A DNA stretch of 64,000 nucleotides from RYN-230 sp963844695 (lineage in GTDB: Bacteria > Actinomycetota > Actinomycetes > Streptosporangiales > Streptosporangiaceae). Positions 52,102 through 61,596 of the stretch are shown here, piece by piece; the stretch's first letter is position 1; every line of letters begins with the position of its first letter. Where the stretch lies: the NCBI GenBank assembly GCA_963844695.1, contig CAWJPL010000011.1, forward strand, positions 62,001 to 126,000, given 5' to 3'. The position numbers and the translations under genes are program-made. The notes below the pieces were generated by a model. The model was not told where the DNA came from. It did not search any database and worked only from the letters and a program-made list of their open reading frames with translations.

Positions 52102-52769
52102 GCCACCCGGCCGTCTTCCAGCCTGAGCACCGAGTCGGCCAGGTCGATCAGGGCCTCGTCGTGCGTGGCGACCAGCGCCGTGATCCCCTCGGAACGGACC
52201 ACGGTGAGCAGCAGCCGCATGATCTGCCGGCCGGTCTCCAGGTCCAGCTGGCTGGTCGGCTCGTCGGCGATCAGCAGCTCCGGGCGGCCCGCCAGCGCCC
52301 GGGCGATCGCGATGCGCTGCTGCTGGCCACCGGACAGCTCGTCCGGCCGGTGCGCGGCGTGCTCGGAGAGCCCCACGACGGACAGCATCGTCGCGACCCG
52401 GTCCTCGCGGGCCCGCGGCGGCGCGCTGGTGATACGCAGCGGGACGCCGACGTTCTCGGCGGCGGACAGCATCGGGATGAGCCCGAAGGACTGGAAGATG
52501 AACGCGACGGTGCTGCGGCGCAGCGCCAGCCGGTCCCGCTCCGGCATCCGGGTCAGGTCGCGGCCGGCCACCTCCAGCTCGCCGGTGGTCGGGGTGTCCA
52601 GGCCGCCGATGATGTTCAGCAGCGTGGTCTTGCCCGACCCGGACCGGCCGCAGACCGCGACGAGCTGGCCGCGGCGGACCGTGAACGACACCTCGCGGAG
52701 GGCCTGCACGGCGGTATGCCCGCTGCCGAAGGTGCGGGACACTCCGTGCGCCGCCACCATCTCGCTCAC
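52098..52769 (-). CDS. export-type ABC ATPase (MacB/LolD-like)
   Basis: 223-residue ATPase: GRSGSGKTT Walker A, IFQSFGLIPMLSAAENV Q-loop, LSGGQQQR signature, LLIADEPTSQLD Walker B, ATHD switch. GTG 52769 overlaps the stop of the preceding ATPase gene (GTGA). Fourth gene of the operon with two FtsX-like permeases; MacB/LolCDE-type complexes work as mechanotransmitters that move lipids, lipoproteins or peptides without transporting through the membrane domain. Confidence 0.93.
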   Translation of the reverse strand: MSEMVAAHGVSRTFGSGHTAVQALREVSFTVRRGQLVAVCGRSGSGKTTLLNIIGGLDTPTTGELEVAGRDLTRMPERDRLALRRSTVAFIFQSFGLIPMLSAAENVGVPLRITSAPPRAREDRVATMLSVVGLSEHAAHRPDELSGGQQQRIAIARALAGRPELLIADEPTSQLDLETGRQIMRLLLTVVRSEGITALVATHDEALIDLADSVLRLEDGRVA

Positions 52770-53821
52770 GAGCCGTTCTCCTGGTCGGGCCAGACCCCGA
52801 TGTGACCGGGCTCCTGCTGCAGCCGCACCCGGTCCCGCATGCCGAGCTCCTCGGTCATCTCGCGCGGCAGCTGGACCCGGCCGGCCCGGTCCAGCACCGC
52901 GTACTCGACCGCGTGCCGGGTCGCGTTGCCATGCTCGTCGGCGCGGTCGTGGCGGAGCGTCTCGGTACTGGTCCGGCCGTCCCGGATGGCGATGGTGCGC
53001 CGCACCTCGGCCGACACCGCCGGGTCGTGGGTCACCACGAGCACGGTCACGCCGAGCTCGGAATTGGCCGTCTGCAGTGCCGCGAACACCTCCCGGGCGG
53101 TCGCACTGTCGAGCTCGCCGGTCGGCTCGTCGGCGAGCAGCACCCGGGGCCCGTTGGCCAGCGCGGTGGCGATCGCGGTGCGCTGCTGCTCGCCGCCGGA
53201 CATCTGGGCCGGCGTGCGACCCGCGCAGTACCCCACGCCGAGCATGTCCAGCAGGTCCGTCGCCCGCCGGGCCCGCACCCGGCGCCCCACTCCCGCGAAC
53301 CGCATGGGCAGGATGACGTTCTGCCGTGCGGTCAGGTACGAGAGCAGGTTGCGGGCGGTCTGCTGCCATAGGAAGCCCACCACGGCGCGCCGGTAGCCCA
53401 GCCGGTCGCGGGCGGTCATCGTGGCCAGGTCGTGCCCGGCCACCCGGGCCCGGCCGGCGGTCGGGCTGTCCAGTCCGGCCAGGATGTTCATCAGGGTGGA
53501 CTTGCCGCTGCCGGAGGCGCCCACGATCGCGGTCAGCTCGCCTTCGTCGATCAGCAGGTCCAGTCCCTGCAGCGCCTGCACCTCGATCCCCTCCGCGGCG
53601 TAGATGCGGACCAGCCGGTCGCACATGATGAGGGCGCCCTCACCGTAGGAGCTACTGGCGCCTCCGGCGCCGTAGGCGGCGCGGGCGTGCTCCGCCTCGG
53701 CGCCGAGCTGGCTGAGGCCCGCCGCGGGCGCGACTGCCTCCGGGTCCGGGCCCGGGTCCGGGCCGTCCCCCGGATCCGTTGCTGTTATCGGCCGCGCCTC
53801 CGGTTCATCCCGGTGATCCAT
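52766..53821 (-). CDS. export-type ABC ATPase with C-terminal AbrB-like domain
   Basis: 351 residues. Low-complexity head of about 60 residues, Walker A GASGSGKST (about 101-109), Q-loop FLWQQTARNLLSYLTAR, signature MSGGEQQR, Walker B VLLADEPTGELD, VTHD. After the ATPase core there is an extra 45 residues, YAVLDRAGRVQLPREMTEELGMRDRVRL, which is the SpoVT/AbrB swapped-hairpin pattern normally found in DNA-binding regulators and antitoxins. This fusion is uncommon and may act in dimerisation or DNA binding. GC-rich direct repeats fill the 69-base gap to the permease gene. Confidence 0.88.
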   Translation of the reverse strand: MDHRDEPEARPITATDPGDGPDPGPDPEAVAPAAGLSQLGAEAEHARAAYGAGGASSSYGEGALIMCDRLVRIYAAEGIEVQALQGLDLLIDEGELTAIVGASGSGKSTLMNILAGLDSPTAGRARVAGHDLATMTARDRLGYRRAVVGFLWQQTARNLLSYLTARQNVILPMRFAGVGRRVRARRATDLLDMLGVGYCAGRTPAQMSGGEQQRTAIATALANGPRVLLADEPTGELDSATAREVFAALQTANSELGVTVLVVTHDPAVSAEVRRTIAIRDGRTSTETLRHDRADEHGNATRHAVEYAVLDRAGRVQLPREMTEELGMRDRVRLQQEPGHIGVWPDQENGS

Positions 53822-53896
53822 TCGCTGTCCTCACCCCCGCTACGTCATTCACGCGCTGTCCCCACCCCGCTGTCTGATTCACGCGCTGTATCACCC
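53820..53896. repeat. imperfect tandem 27-30 bp repeats between ABC genes
   Basis: Three units starting ATTC...GCTGT at 53820, 53847 and 53877, for example ATTCACGCGCTGTCCCC. They fill the gap between the second permease stop and the ATPase start and touch both codons. Probably slippage products. Confidence 0.65.
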
Positions 53897-56677
53897 GCCC
53901 GCCGTTTCGCCCACGCGCAGGGCCTGCGCTGGCCCGCGGCCGCGGGCCAGCCTGCTGGAGATGGTAAGCGTGAGGCCGCCGAGCAGCAGCAGGGCCACCG
54001 CAGCAGCCACGATGGCGACCGGGTCGGCGCGCAGCGGCACGGTCACCGGAGTACCCGTGAAGGCCGCGAGGTTCACCGCGGGCCCGGCCAGCGGCACCAG
54101 CAGCAGCGCGCAGACCGTCCCGCCCACGGCCGCGGCCACGATCGCGGGCAGGGTCTCCACCGCCACGATCCGCCGCGACTGGTCCGCGGCCAGGCCCATG
54201 GTGGCCAGCCGGGCCAGGGTCAGCTCCCGGGACCGCGCTCCGATCACCAGGGTCAGCAGCACGACCAGCAGGCTGAACCCGGCCGCCGCGGCGGCGCCCT
54301 GGGCGAAGGTGACGAACCCGCCGTGCGGCAGTGGCGCGCTCGCGATCGCGGCCTGCACCCGGGACCGCAGCGTGACCGCGGCCCCGGGGACCGCCCGCTT
54401 GGCCGCGCGGACCAGGGCGGCCTGATCCAGCCGCGAGCCGGTCAGCACCAGGACGGTCGGCGTCGGGGCCTGCGCCCCCAGAGCCCACCGGGGCAGGACC
54501 GCGAACTGGGTGCCAGCCGGCCCGCCCGCGACCGCGGAGACTGTCCCGGCGACCCGGATCTGTAGCTGCCGGCCCGCCACAAACAGCCCACTGCGTGGGC
54601 CGAGGATGACCCGGCCGGCCGGCGAGATGAGGGCGGGCACGGTGTTAGCTGACGGAGTGCCGCCTGAAGGGCTGGCTGATGCGGGCCCCCGGGCCAGCGC
54701 CGCAGCCGGGAACGCCGGGCCCGGGGTCGTGGCGGCCAGGGCCGCGTACTGTCCCGGCTCGACGATGACGACCGGCAGCTGCAGGCCCTGGCCAGACGTG
54801 CCCTGGGCCACCGCCACCGCGGCCCACCGCCGGACGCCCGGCACCGCGGTGATCTCGCGTTGCGCCGCGGGGGTGATCCCCGGGCCCACGGCGGGCGCGG
54901 TCACGACCGCGTCCGCGCCGGCGACCTGCCAGGACGCCGCGACATCGGCGCTGGCCACCGCGCTGCGCGCCATGCCAGCGAACGCGATCACCGCGAACGC
55001 GAGGACAAGCGCGAACGCGGGCAGCAGGCCGGCCTGCGCGGCCGCGCGGCCGCGGGCGAAGCCGACTAGCAGCACGACCCCCCGGCGGCGCCGGGTCAGC
55101 CGGGACAGCTGGCGCAGCAGCACCGGGTAGCCCCGCATGACCAGCAGGGCGACCGGAATCGCGACGAGCACCGGGGCCGCGCTGGTGAACAGGTCCACCT
55201 GGCCGGGTGGGGGCAGGCCCTGCTGGCGGAGCAGGATCAGGCCGCCGACCGCGCCCAGGACCAGGGCGGCGTCGGCGACCCAGCGCCGCGCGGTCACGAT
55301 CCGGCGCGCCGCCGGGGCAGGGCCCGCGGCCGCATGGCGGGGGGTGCGCTGCTGCCACACCGCCAGCAGGGGTGGTCCTGCCAGCGCGGCCGCGACGATC
55401 AGGGCCGCCAGCCACCAGGCCAGCGGCGAGGCGGGCCCCGGGGTCACCGCGACGGCGGCGCCCGCCCCGAGGGCGGCGGCTGGCAGGGCCGCGGCGGCTC
55501 CGCCGCCCAGGGCCACGGCGCCGACCTGGCGCAGTGCGGCACCCCGGGCCCGCATCATCGTGAACTCACCGCGGCGGCGGGCCGCCACCAGCCGGGCGCC
55601 GAGCAGGACCACCACGGCCGCGATGACGGCCAGGCTGACGAACATCAGCGAGAGCACGCGCTGAACCGCGTCGTCGGTGGCCACGAACGACGGCAGCGAG
55701 GTAGCCAGGCCGCTGCTCAGGCTCACTTGGATGGTGGCAGCCGGGCCCGCGGAGGCGTTGAGGCTGGTGCCCACCGACGTCGCGGCGGGCAGGTAGCCGA
55801 CCGCGGCCAGCGTCCGGGCCAGGCCCGCCGCCTGATCGGCGGTGACCCCGGCCAGGTCGAGCGGGAAACTCCAGAGGGCGTGCAGCGGCGCGCTCAGATA
55901 GCCCTGCAGGGCGGGCAGTTCGGCGGCGGATACGAACGCGCCGGAGCTCAGGTAGGGCGGGGAGTCCGGGGTGGGATAGGTCAGCTGCGGTGCGGCGGCG
56001 ACCGGGTCGACAGTCCAGAAGGACGAGGCCGGCCGGAGCGGCCGGAGGATCCCGGTGACCAGCACCGCCCGGCCCGCGGCCTGCAGCCGGGAACCCGGGT
56101 GCAGGCCGAACCGGGCCGCGGTGGCCTGGGTGACGGCGACCTCCAGGGTCAACGCGGTGCCGGTGCCGGTGCCGGTGCTCGTGCTGGATCCGGCGCTGCC
56201 ACCGGGCAGGGCCCCCGCGGCCAGCCTGGCGTTGCGGCCCAGCCCGCTGCGGTAGACGAGTTCCAGCTGGGGCGGGGCCATGGTCCGGTCCGGGGGCCGG
56301 CCGCTCACCGTGAACGGGGCCGAGCCGGTGGCCATGCCGGACCAGTCGGCCGTGGCTGGCGCCAGCGGCAGGCCGTCGCGGCCCAGGCCGTCCGACAGCT
56401 GGCGCTGGGCCAAGGCCAGCTGGGCGGCGGTGAGGGTCCCGCCGCCCAGGCCGTTGATGCTCGCGTCGGCCAGGACCGTGGTCGTCGAGGAGGACGCGGC
56501 GTGGAAGCTACGCTGCAGGACCGCGGTCCGGTAACCCAGGCTGGCCCGGGGCACGGCGACGGCGACGAACGTGCAGACGAGCACGAGCAGAGCCAGGGCC
56601 AGACTGGCCGCCGCCCCGGTGCCGGTCACGGCCGTCCCGGCGGCGCCGATCCGCGCCCGCAGGTTCCCCGGCGTCAT
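53891..56677 (-). CDS. FtsX-like ABC permease (four-plus transmembrane helices, large extracellular domains)
   Basis: About 928 residues. N-terminal helix LALALLVLVCTFVAVAVPRA, a long periplasmic-type domain, VLSLMFVSLAVIAAVVVLLGARLVA RR followed by an FtsX core, further helices (LLPAFALVLAFAVIAFAGMA), a second extracytoplasmic domain, and a C-terminal core FSLLVVLLTLVIGARSRELTLARLATMGLAADQSRRIVAVE with VALLLLGGLTLTISSRL. This double-core layout is typical of actinobacterial FtsX-like permeases. ATG 56677 overlaps the upstream permease stop (ATGA). Cargo unknown. Confidence 0.9.
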   Translation of the reverse strand: MTPGNLRARIGAAGTAVTGTGAAASLALALLVLVCTFVAVAVPRASLGYRTAVLQRSFHAASSSTTTVLADASINGLGGGTLTAAQLALAQRQLSDGLGRDGLPLAPATADWSGMATGSAPFTVSGRPPDRTMAPPQLELVYRSGLGRNARLAAGALPGGSAGSSTSTGTGTGTALTLEVAVTQATAARFGLHPGSRLQAAGRAVLVTGILRPLRPASSFWTVDPVAAAPQLTYPTPDSPPYLSSGAFVSAAELPALQGYLSAPLHALWSFPLDLAGVTADQAAGLARTLAAVGYLPAATSVGTSLNASAGPAATIQVSLSSGLATSLPSFVATDDAVQRVLSLMFVSLAVIAAVVVLLGARLVAARRRGEFTMMRARGAALRQVGAVALGGGAAAALPAAALGAGAAVAVTPGPASPLAWWLAALIVAAALAGPPLLAVWQQRTPRHAAAGPAPAARRIVTARRWVADAALVLGAVGGLILLRQQGLPPPGQVDLFTSAAPVLVAIPVALLVMRGYPVLLRQLSRLTRRRRGVVLLVGFARGRAAAQAGLLPAFALVLAFAVIAFAGMARSAVASADVAASWQVAGADAVVTAPAVGPGITPAAQREITAVPGVRRWAAVAVAQGTSGQGLQLPVVIVEPGQYAALAATTPGPAFPAAALARGPASASPSGGTPSANTVPALISPAGRVILGPRSGLFVAGRQLQIRVAGTVSAVAGGPAGTQFAVLPRWALGAQAPTPTVLVLTGSRLDQAALVRAAKRAVPGAAVTLRSRVQAAIASAPLPHGGFVTFAQGAAAAAGFSLLVVLLTLVIGARSRELTLARLATMGLAADQSRRIVAVETLPAIVAAAVGGTVCALLLVPLAGPAVNLAAFTGTPVTVPLRADPVAIVAAAVALLLLGGLTLTISSRLARGRGPAQALRVGETAGG

Positions 56678-59600
56678 CCTGTCTCCCCGGCTCGCAGCCC
56701 GGCTGCGGGATCGGGCCGGTAGGCGCCCGCGACGGCGGCCACCACGACCGGCACTGCAGCGATGCCCAGCGCCAGCAGTGCGGTCCAGCCGAGCGGGATC
56801 ACCACGCGCACCGGCGGGAAGGGGGTACTCCCGCCCGGGGTCAGGGTGACCGCGGGCACCAGCAGGTAGGCCAGCGCGGCCCCGATGAGCGCGCCGGCCA
56901 CCGCGCCCGGCACGCTGAGCATGAGCTGCTCCAGGCTCAGCTGCCCCGCCCGTCCGGCCCGGCCCACGCCGAGCGCGGCGAGTAGCGCGTGCTGCAGGCG
57001 ACGTTCGCGGATCGCGGCCAGCACGCTGACCACGAAGCCGACGCAGGCCAGCAACCCGGCCGCGGCCACGATCACCAGCAGCGACACCTGCGAGACGTTC
57101 GGCAGCGGGTCGCCGAGCAGCCGGGCCGCCGAACCGGCCCAGGTCACCACGGTGGCTCCGGCCGGCCACCCCCGCGGCGGACCGGGGCGGCCAGCGAGCC
57201 ACCACTGGGTGACCGGCAGCGGCGGCTGCGACTGCGCGGCGAGGGCCTGCTGGAGCCAGGACTGGTCGATGATCACGGCGGGATCAGTGCCTCCGATCCC
57301 CGGGAAGGCCCGCACCTCGGCCACCAGCCGGACCGGGATGCTGACGTTGCCCACTGGCAGCGGCAGGACCTCGCCGAGGTGGGCGCCCGAGGCGCTGGCG
57401 AACGACCGGGTGGCGAGCACCGGGATCGGCAGCCGGGGCGCCCCGGCGGTGAGCGCCAGCTGGCCTGCCACCGGCTGCGGCGGCGCACCACTGACCTGGA
57501 CCAGGTGCCCGGACCCGACCGTGAACGTCAGCGCGGCCGCATCCCCGCTGGCCCGCCAGGAGGTGACGGTGGGCGCGATCCCAGGCGCCCGCGGGTCGGC
57601 GAGACCCGCGGCGGAGGCCGCGGCGTGCCACCGGAGCAGGGCGGCCGCCCCGGCGAACGGGGCCGGGAAGCCGCCGGAGGTGCGCGGGGAGACCGCCAGG
57701 CCACGGACGGCCAGCGTCATGCGGGCGGCCGCGCGGCGCTGCTCGGCCCGGAGCGCGGCGCGCCCTGCCGCCGCACTGAGGTACGGCGGCGCCGGAAACC
57801 CCGGCAGCTGATAGCTCACCGTCAGGCCCAGCAGGCGCAGCGGATAGCGGGCCCCGCCCGCCGCGTCGAGGACGGCGGTCAGGTCATGCTCCTGTCCATC
57901 GGCGGGCAGCGTCCCGGCCGGGACCGTGTAGACGGTGCCCGAGCCGTCCTGCACGGACAGGCTGACCTGCCCGGCGCCCAGGCTGACCTGCCCACCGCCC
58001 GGCCCGCTGGGCTGGCTACCGGGCTGGGCGGCGCGGGACGGCAGCAACGCGGCCACGACGGCGAGCCGGGCAGGATGACCGGGCAGGACCAGGCCTGGTC
58101 CCGGGACGGCGGGGGTGATCCGCCGCCAGAGCTGGACGGGCGACAGGCTGGACAGGTCCGGCCGGAGCAGCACCGTCGCCGGTGCCTGCCTGGCGCCGAG
58201 AGCCAGGACGCTGAACCCGCTGTTGAACGCGGCGACCGGCATCGCGGAACGCACGCCGCGGGTTCGCGGGAACGTCCCGCCCTCATCGAGCGGCAGCGGC
58301 GCGGGCAGGCTGACCCGGACGTCGGCCCCGGCCATCAGGGCCGCCTGGTCCAGCTGGGACTGCCGCCAGCTCTGGTGCTGGGCGAGCGCCAGCGTGCCGA
58401 TGGCCACGGCGAGGATTACCAGCAGCACCGGGCTGCCTTCGCGCACGGCACGCCGGCTCACCTGCCAGCTGGCCAGGGCGGCGGCGAGCCGCCGGCCGCG
58501 CGTGCTCAGCCGGTCCAGCAGGCGCGCGGCGGCCGGCAGGATCCGCAGTGGCAGCAGGGCGATCCCCGCCAGGGCCAGCACCGGGGCCACGGCGAGCACC
58601 GGGTCGACGCCGAGCGTTCCCCCGGAGAGCCGCGGGACTGCGGAGTAGCGACGCAGTTCCCAGAACGCCAGCACGCCCAGGGCGATGAGGGCCGCGTCCA
58701 GGCCGGCCCGGGCCGTAGCGGCGAGCGCGGCGGGCCGGCCCCGGCGGGCCCGGACGGTGCCCGGCGTGACCGGGCGCAGCGACGGCCACATCATCACCAC
58801 GATGACGCCCGCCACGATCACGACGGCCGGCCACCAGGCGTCCCCGGCGGTCACGCCGCGCAGCACGCCGGGCAGTCCCCCGGCCAGGTGGCCGGCCGGG
58901 AGCCGGTTCGCTGACATGAGCCTGTCGGTGAGGTAAGTGCCCGCGACGATCCCGGCGAGCGCACCCGTCACGGCCAGCAGCACCGCCTCGGCCAGGGACG
59001 CCCGCAGCAACTGCCCGCGGGCCGCGCCCCGGGCCGACAGCATCGCGGTCTCCGCCTCGCGCTGGCTGGCCAGCAGCCGCGCGGCCAGCGCGGCCGCAGC
59101 GGTGGCCAGCAACAGCAGTTGCAGCGAGCCGATGAGCAGCAGCGACCGGGACACGACCAGGCTGCTGGCCAGCGCGGCCAGAACCTGCGGCAGCCCGGTG
59201 GACACCTGGAGACCGCCGAGGTCCGGCCGGCCCCGCCAGCTGGCCACCAGGGCATTCAGCCGGTGCCCCAGCGGACCTACCCGGCCGGGAGGAATGGCCG
59301 CGGTATCCACGGTGATGAGCCAGGAGGCGGCGCTTACTGGCAGCCCGCCAGGCCCGAGGATGGACTGGTCGGCCAGCATCGGGCCGTATGTGACAAAAGT
59401 TCCCTGAACGAACTTTCCTGAGGTACCTAGCAGGCTGAGTCGCCAGTACGGCCCGGTGGGGTCTCGCGGCCGGAACAGGCCGGTGACCCTGAGCCGTACG
59501 GGCGTGCCGGTCAGGCTGTCGCGCAGCGTCAGGACCTGGCCGACGGAAAAATGCAGCAGGCCGGCCGTGGTTACCGGCAGCGCGACGGCGAGCGGCGCGC

Positions 59601-60090
59601 CGGCGCGCCGCGGACCGGGCCAGGTCCCGGCGGTGAGCGTGACGTGGGACCGGACGCCACTGAGCACCGCCGCCTGGATCTGCGGTGGCTGGGACGCACC
59701 GTGCGGGGTGGGCAGCGCCAGCTGATCCGACCAGCTGCCGGTGGCCAGCGTGAACGGAACGCTGCCCAGGGCCGAGCGGACCGAGGAACGGATGACGGAC
59801 TCGTCGGCGCGGGCCCGGGCCGTACCGAACTGCCCGCTGATCTGGATCGGGGTGGCTGGCGCGCGGGCCAGCCGGGCATGAGCGGCCGCGGGCAGCGCGC
59901 GGCCGGCGAAACCGGCCAGCCCCGTGGTGACGGTCACCGACACCAGGATGGCCAGCAACAGGCTGGCGGGCAGCAGCGGCGCGGACCGGGTGCGCCGCAG
60001 CACGAACCGCACCTGGGAGCCGCGCGCCGCCCCGCCGCCACCGGACCGGGCGGCGGCGGCACGCACGTCCGTCTCCAGGCTCCGGCCCAT
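56674..60090 (-). CDS. FtsX-like ABC permease, large
   Basis: 1138 residues, first gene of the four-gene ABC operon. N-terminal helix LLPASLLLAILVSVTVTTGLAGF, an extracellular domain, the first permease core LLLIGSLQLLLLATAAAALAARLLASQREAETAMLSARGAARGQLLRASLAEA, several helices, a second extracellular domain, and the terminal core VSLLVIVAAAGLLACVGFVVSVLAAIRERRLQHALLAALGVGRAGRAGQLSLEQ. Two permeases and two ATPases argue for a hetero-oligomeric exporter or extractor. The start at 60090 has a weak ribosome site. Confidence 0.9.
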   Translation of the reverse strand: MGRSLETDVRAAAARSGGGGAARGSQVRFVLRRTRSAPLLPASLLLAILVSVTVTTGLAGFAGRALPAAAHARLARAPATPIQISGQFGTARARADESVIRSSVRSALGSVPFTLATGSWSDQLALPTPHGASQPPQIQAAVLSGVRSHVTLTAGTWPGPRRAGAPLAVALPVTTAGLLHFSVGQVLTLRDSLTGTPVRLRVTGLFRPRDPTGPYWRLSLLGTSGKFVQGTFVTYGPMLADQSILGPGGLPVSAASWLITVDTAAIPPGRVGPLGHRLNALVASWRGRPDLGGLQVSTGLPQVLAALASSLVVSRSLLLIGSLQLLLLATAAAALAARLLASQREAETAMLSARGAARGQLLRASLAEAVLLAVTGALAGIVAGTYLTDRLMSANRLPAGHLAGGLPGVLRGVTAGDAWWPAVVIVAGVIVVMMWPSLRPVTPGTVRARRGRPAALAATARAGLDAALIALGVLAFWELRRYSAVPRLSGGTLGVDPVLAVAPVLALAGIALLPLRILPAAARLLDRLSTRGRRLAAALASWQVSRRAVREGSPVLLVILAVAIGTLALAQHQSWRQSQLDQAALMAGADVRVSLPAPLPLDEGGTFPRTRGVRSAMPVAAFNSGFSVLALGARQAPATVLLRPDLSSLSPVQLWRRITPAVPGPGLVLPGHPARLAVVAALLPSRAAQPGSQPSGPGGGQVSLGAGQVSLSVQDGSGTVYTVPAGTLPADGQEHDLTAVLDAAGGARYPLRLLGLTVSYQLPGFPAPPYLSAAAGRAALRAEQRRAAARMTLAVRGLAVSPRTSGGFPAPFAGAAALLRWHAAASAAGLADPRAPGIAPTVTSWRASGDAAALTFTVGSGHLVQVSGAPPQPVAGQLALTAGAPRLPIPVLATRSFASASGAHLGEVLPLPVGNVSIPVRLVAEVRAFPGIGGTDPAVIIDQSWLQQALAAQSQPPLPVTQWWLAGRPGPPRGWPAGATVVTWAGSAARLLGDPLPNVSQVSLLVIVAAAGLLACVGFVVSVLAAIRERRLQHALLAALGVGRAGRAGQLSLEQLMLSVPGAVAGALIGAALAYLLVPAVTLTPGGSTPFPPVRVVIPLGWTALLALGIAAVPVVVAAVAGAYRPDPAAGLRAGETG

Positions 60091-60164
60091 AAGGTGACGC
60101 TACTTACCGGCCGGCCGCCTGCCAGGTCCGGGGAAATGATGGTTACCCCTTTGGCGCGCAATCG

Positions 60165-61310
60165 TTAAGAACCCTGGCTGTGCTGGCCAAAACTACCCGG
60201 CCGGCCCCCGGCCCGGTTCTTCAGCCCGGGGGACGGCGGGCTCCCCGGGCGGGGCCGGCGGGTGAGCGTTGGCGGGGACGGTTCCAGGACCGAGGACAGA
60301 TTCATGGCCGAGGACGGGTTCATGGTCCGTGGGTCGGGTTCATGGTCGTGGGCGGATTCATGGTCGTGGGCGAGGAAGGATCCATCGTCGTTGGCTGCCG
60401 AGACCGGCGGCGCCCCTTCCGCCGCGCTGTCCGCGGGCCGCCCGTTCTCCCACGGACGCGCCCGGTAGAGCCAGTAAGCCCCACCACCCAGCGCCACCAG
60501 GCAAAGGATCCAGCCCAGCGCCGTCGTGCCGACCCCGACGTACTTCAGGCCCGAGGCGAAGATCACGAACGTGATGATGGGCCTGATAAACCGATCGGGC
60601 GCCCTCGACGACAGGTAGGAGCCGACCAGGACGGCTGGCACGCTGCCGACCACGAGGGAAGCGGTCACCCCGAACTGGACCGTGCCGAAGATCAAGGCAC
60701 CCAGGGCCGCGGCCGCGGTGAGCGGGACCGCCTGCGTCAGGTCGGTGCCGACCAGCTGGCCGGCGCTGAGCAGCGGGTAGAGGAAGAGCAGCAGCACGAT
60801 CATCAGCGACCCGGACCCGACCGAGGTCAGGCCGACGATCACACCGCCGATCATGCCGATCAGGATGGTGGGCACCGGGCGCACGGTGATCTTGTGCACC
60901 GTACCGAGCCGCTGATTGCCGGATCTGCGGTCCAGGATGTAGCGGAACACCATGGCGGCCGCCCCGACCAGCAGCGCCACGCCCAGGATGACCTCGACGT
61001 GCTGTTGCTGCGCGGAACTCCCGCCGAGCAGGTGCAGCAGGTACGCGCCGACAAACGCCATCGGTACCGAGCCGACCACCATCCAGCCAACCAGGCGCAG
61101 GTTCACCGTGCCCTTGCGCAGATGCACGGTCGCCCCAACCGGCCGCATCAGCACGGCGGCGACCAGGTCACTGGAGATGGCCGCGGACGGCTTCACCCCG
61201 AACAGCAGGATCAGCATCGGCGTCATCAGGGCGCCCCCGCCCGCGCCGGTCAACCCGACCAGCAGCCCCACGACCGCGCTGCCCAGGACGATATAGGGGT
61301 TCAGGGTCAT
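60165..61310 (-). CDS. TauE/SafE-type sulfite/anion permease with repetitive tail
   Basis: Eight hydrophobic helices with pseudo-repeat symmetry: GLLVGLTGAGGGALMTPMLILLFGVKPSAAISSDLVAAVLMRPVGA in the first half and GGVIVGLTSVGSGSLMIVLLLFLYPLL in the second, the GxGG/S-G-S anion motifs of the family. Exports or imports small oxyanions such as sulfite or sulfoacetate in relatives. The C-terminal 90 residues are hydrophilic with HDHE/S-H-D-H-E and S-S-x-M-N repeats, which are unusual for the family. ATG 61310 is used. Confidence 0.88.
   Translation of the reverse strand: MTLNPYIVLGSAVVGLLVGLTGAGGGALMTPMLILLFGVKPSAAISSDLVAAVLMRPVGATVHLRKGTVNLRLVGWMVVGSVPMAFVGAYLLHLLGGSSAQQQHVEVILGVALLVGAAAMVFRYILDRRSGNQRLGTVHKITVRPVPTILIGMIGGVIVGLTSVGSGSLMIVLLLFLYPLLSAGQLVGTDLTQAVPLTAAAALGALIFGTVQFGVTASLVVGSVPAVLVGSYLSSRAPDRFIRPIITFVIFASGLKYVGVGTTALGWILCLVALGGGAYWLYRARPWENGRPADSAAEGAPPVSAANDDGSFLAHDHESAHDHEPDPRTMNPSSAMNLSSVLEPSPPTLTRRPRPGSPPSPGLKNRAGGRPGSFGQHSQGS
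60299..60376 (-). repeat. degenerate tandem repeats in the TauE tail
   Basis: GGTTCATGGTCGTGGGC-like units, 17-18 bases, occur about four times and code for H-D-H-E-type and M-N-type residues of the C-terminal tail. Confidence 0.6.
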
Positions 61311-61342
61311 CGCTGGCTCATCTTTCTCCCGGGCTGACAGTC

Positions 61343-61398
61343 AATTCCTATTAACAAGGTTTCCAAATATAGACATTGTCTTGAGCGTGGGGAAGAAG
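61343..61398 (+). repeat. AT-rich repeat, copy 1
   Basis: Shares AATTCCTA, TTTC, ATATAGACATT and GGGAAGAA in the same order and spacing as copy 2 at 62633. In such a GC-rich genome about 55 bases of AT-rich conservation in the same orientation on both sides of the AraC gene is unlikely by chance. Function unknown. Confidence 0.75.
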
Positions 61399-61443
61399 TC
61401 TCTCGCCAGTGGTGAACAGCCCGGAAACTGGCACGATATTACC

Positions 61444-61449
61444 TATAAT
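61444..61449 (+). promoter_or_regulatory. possible -10 box TATAAT
   Basis: A consensus TATAAT in an AT-rich island between repeat copy 1 and the AraC gene, 148 bases from its start. No matching -35 hexamer is present at 16-18 bases, so activity is uncertain. Confidence 0.3.
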
Positions 61450-61596
61450 TACTGGCAGCTTAATAGGGAAAAAGGCTGCCCGGCTCATTCGCTGGCCTGG
61501 GCGCCGCTGGCACTGCCGCGGTCATGCTGCGGCTACCCCGGGCCGAGGCAAAGTGAGCAACAGCGGTCGGGACGGTGACGGGCTGGCCACGTCAGT

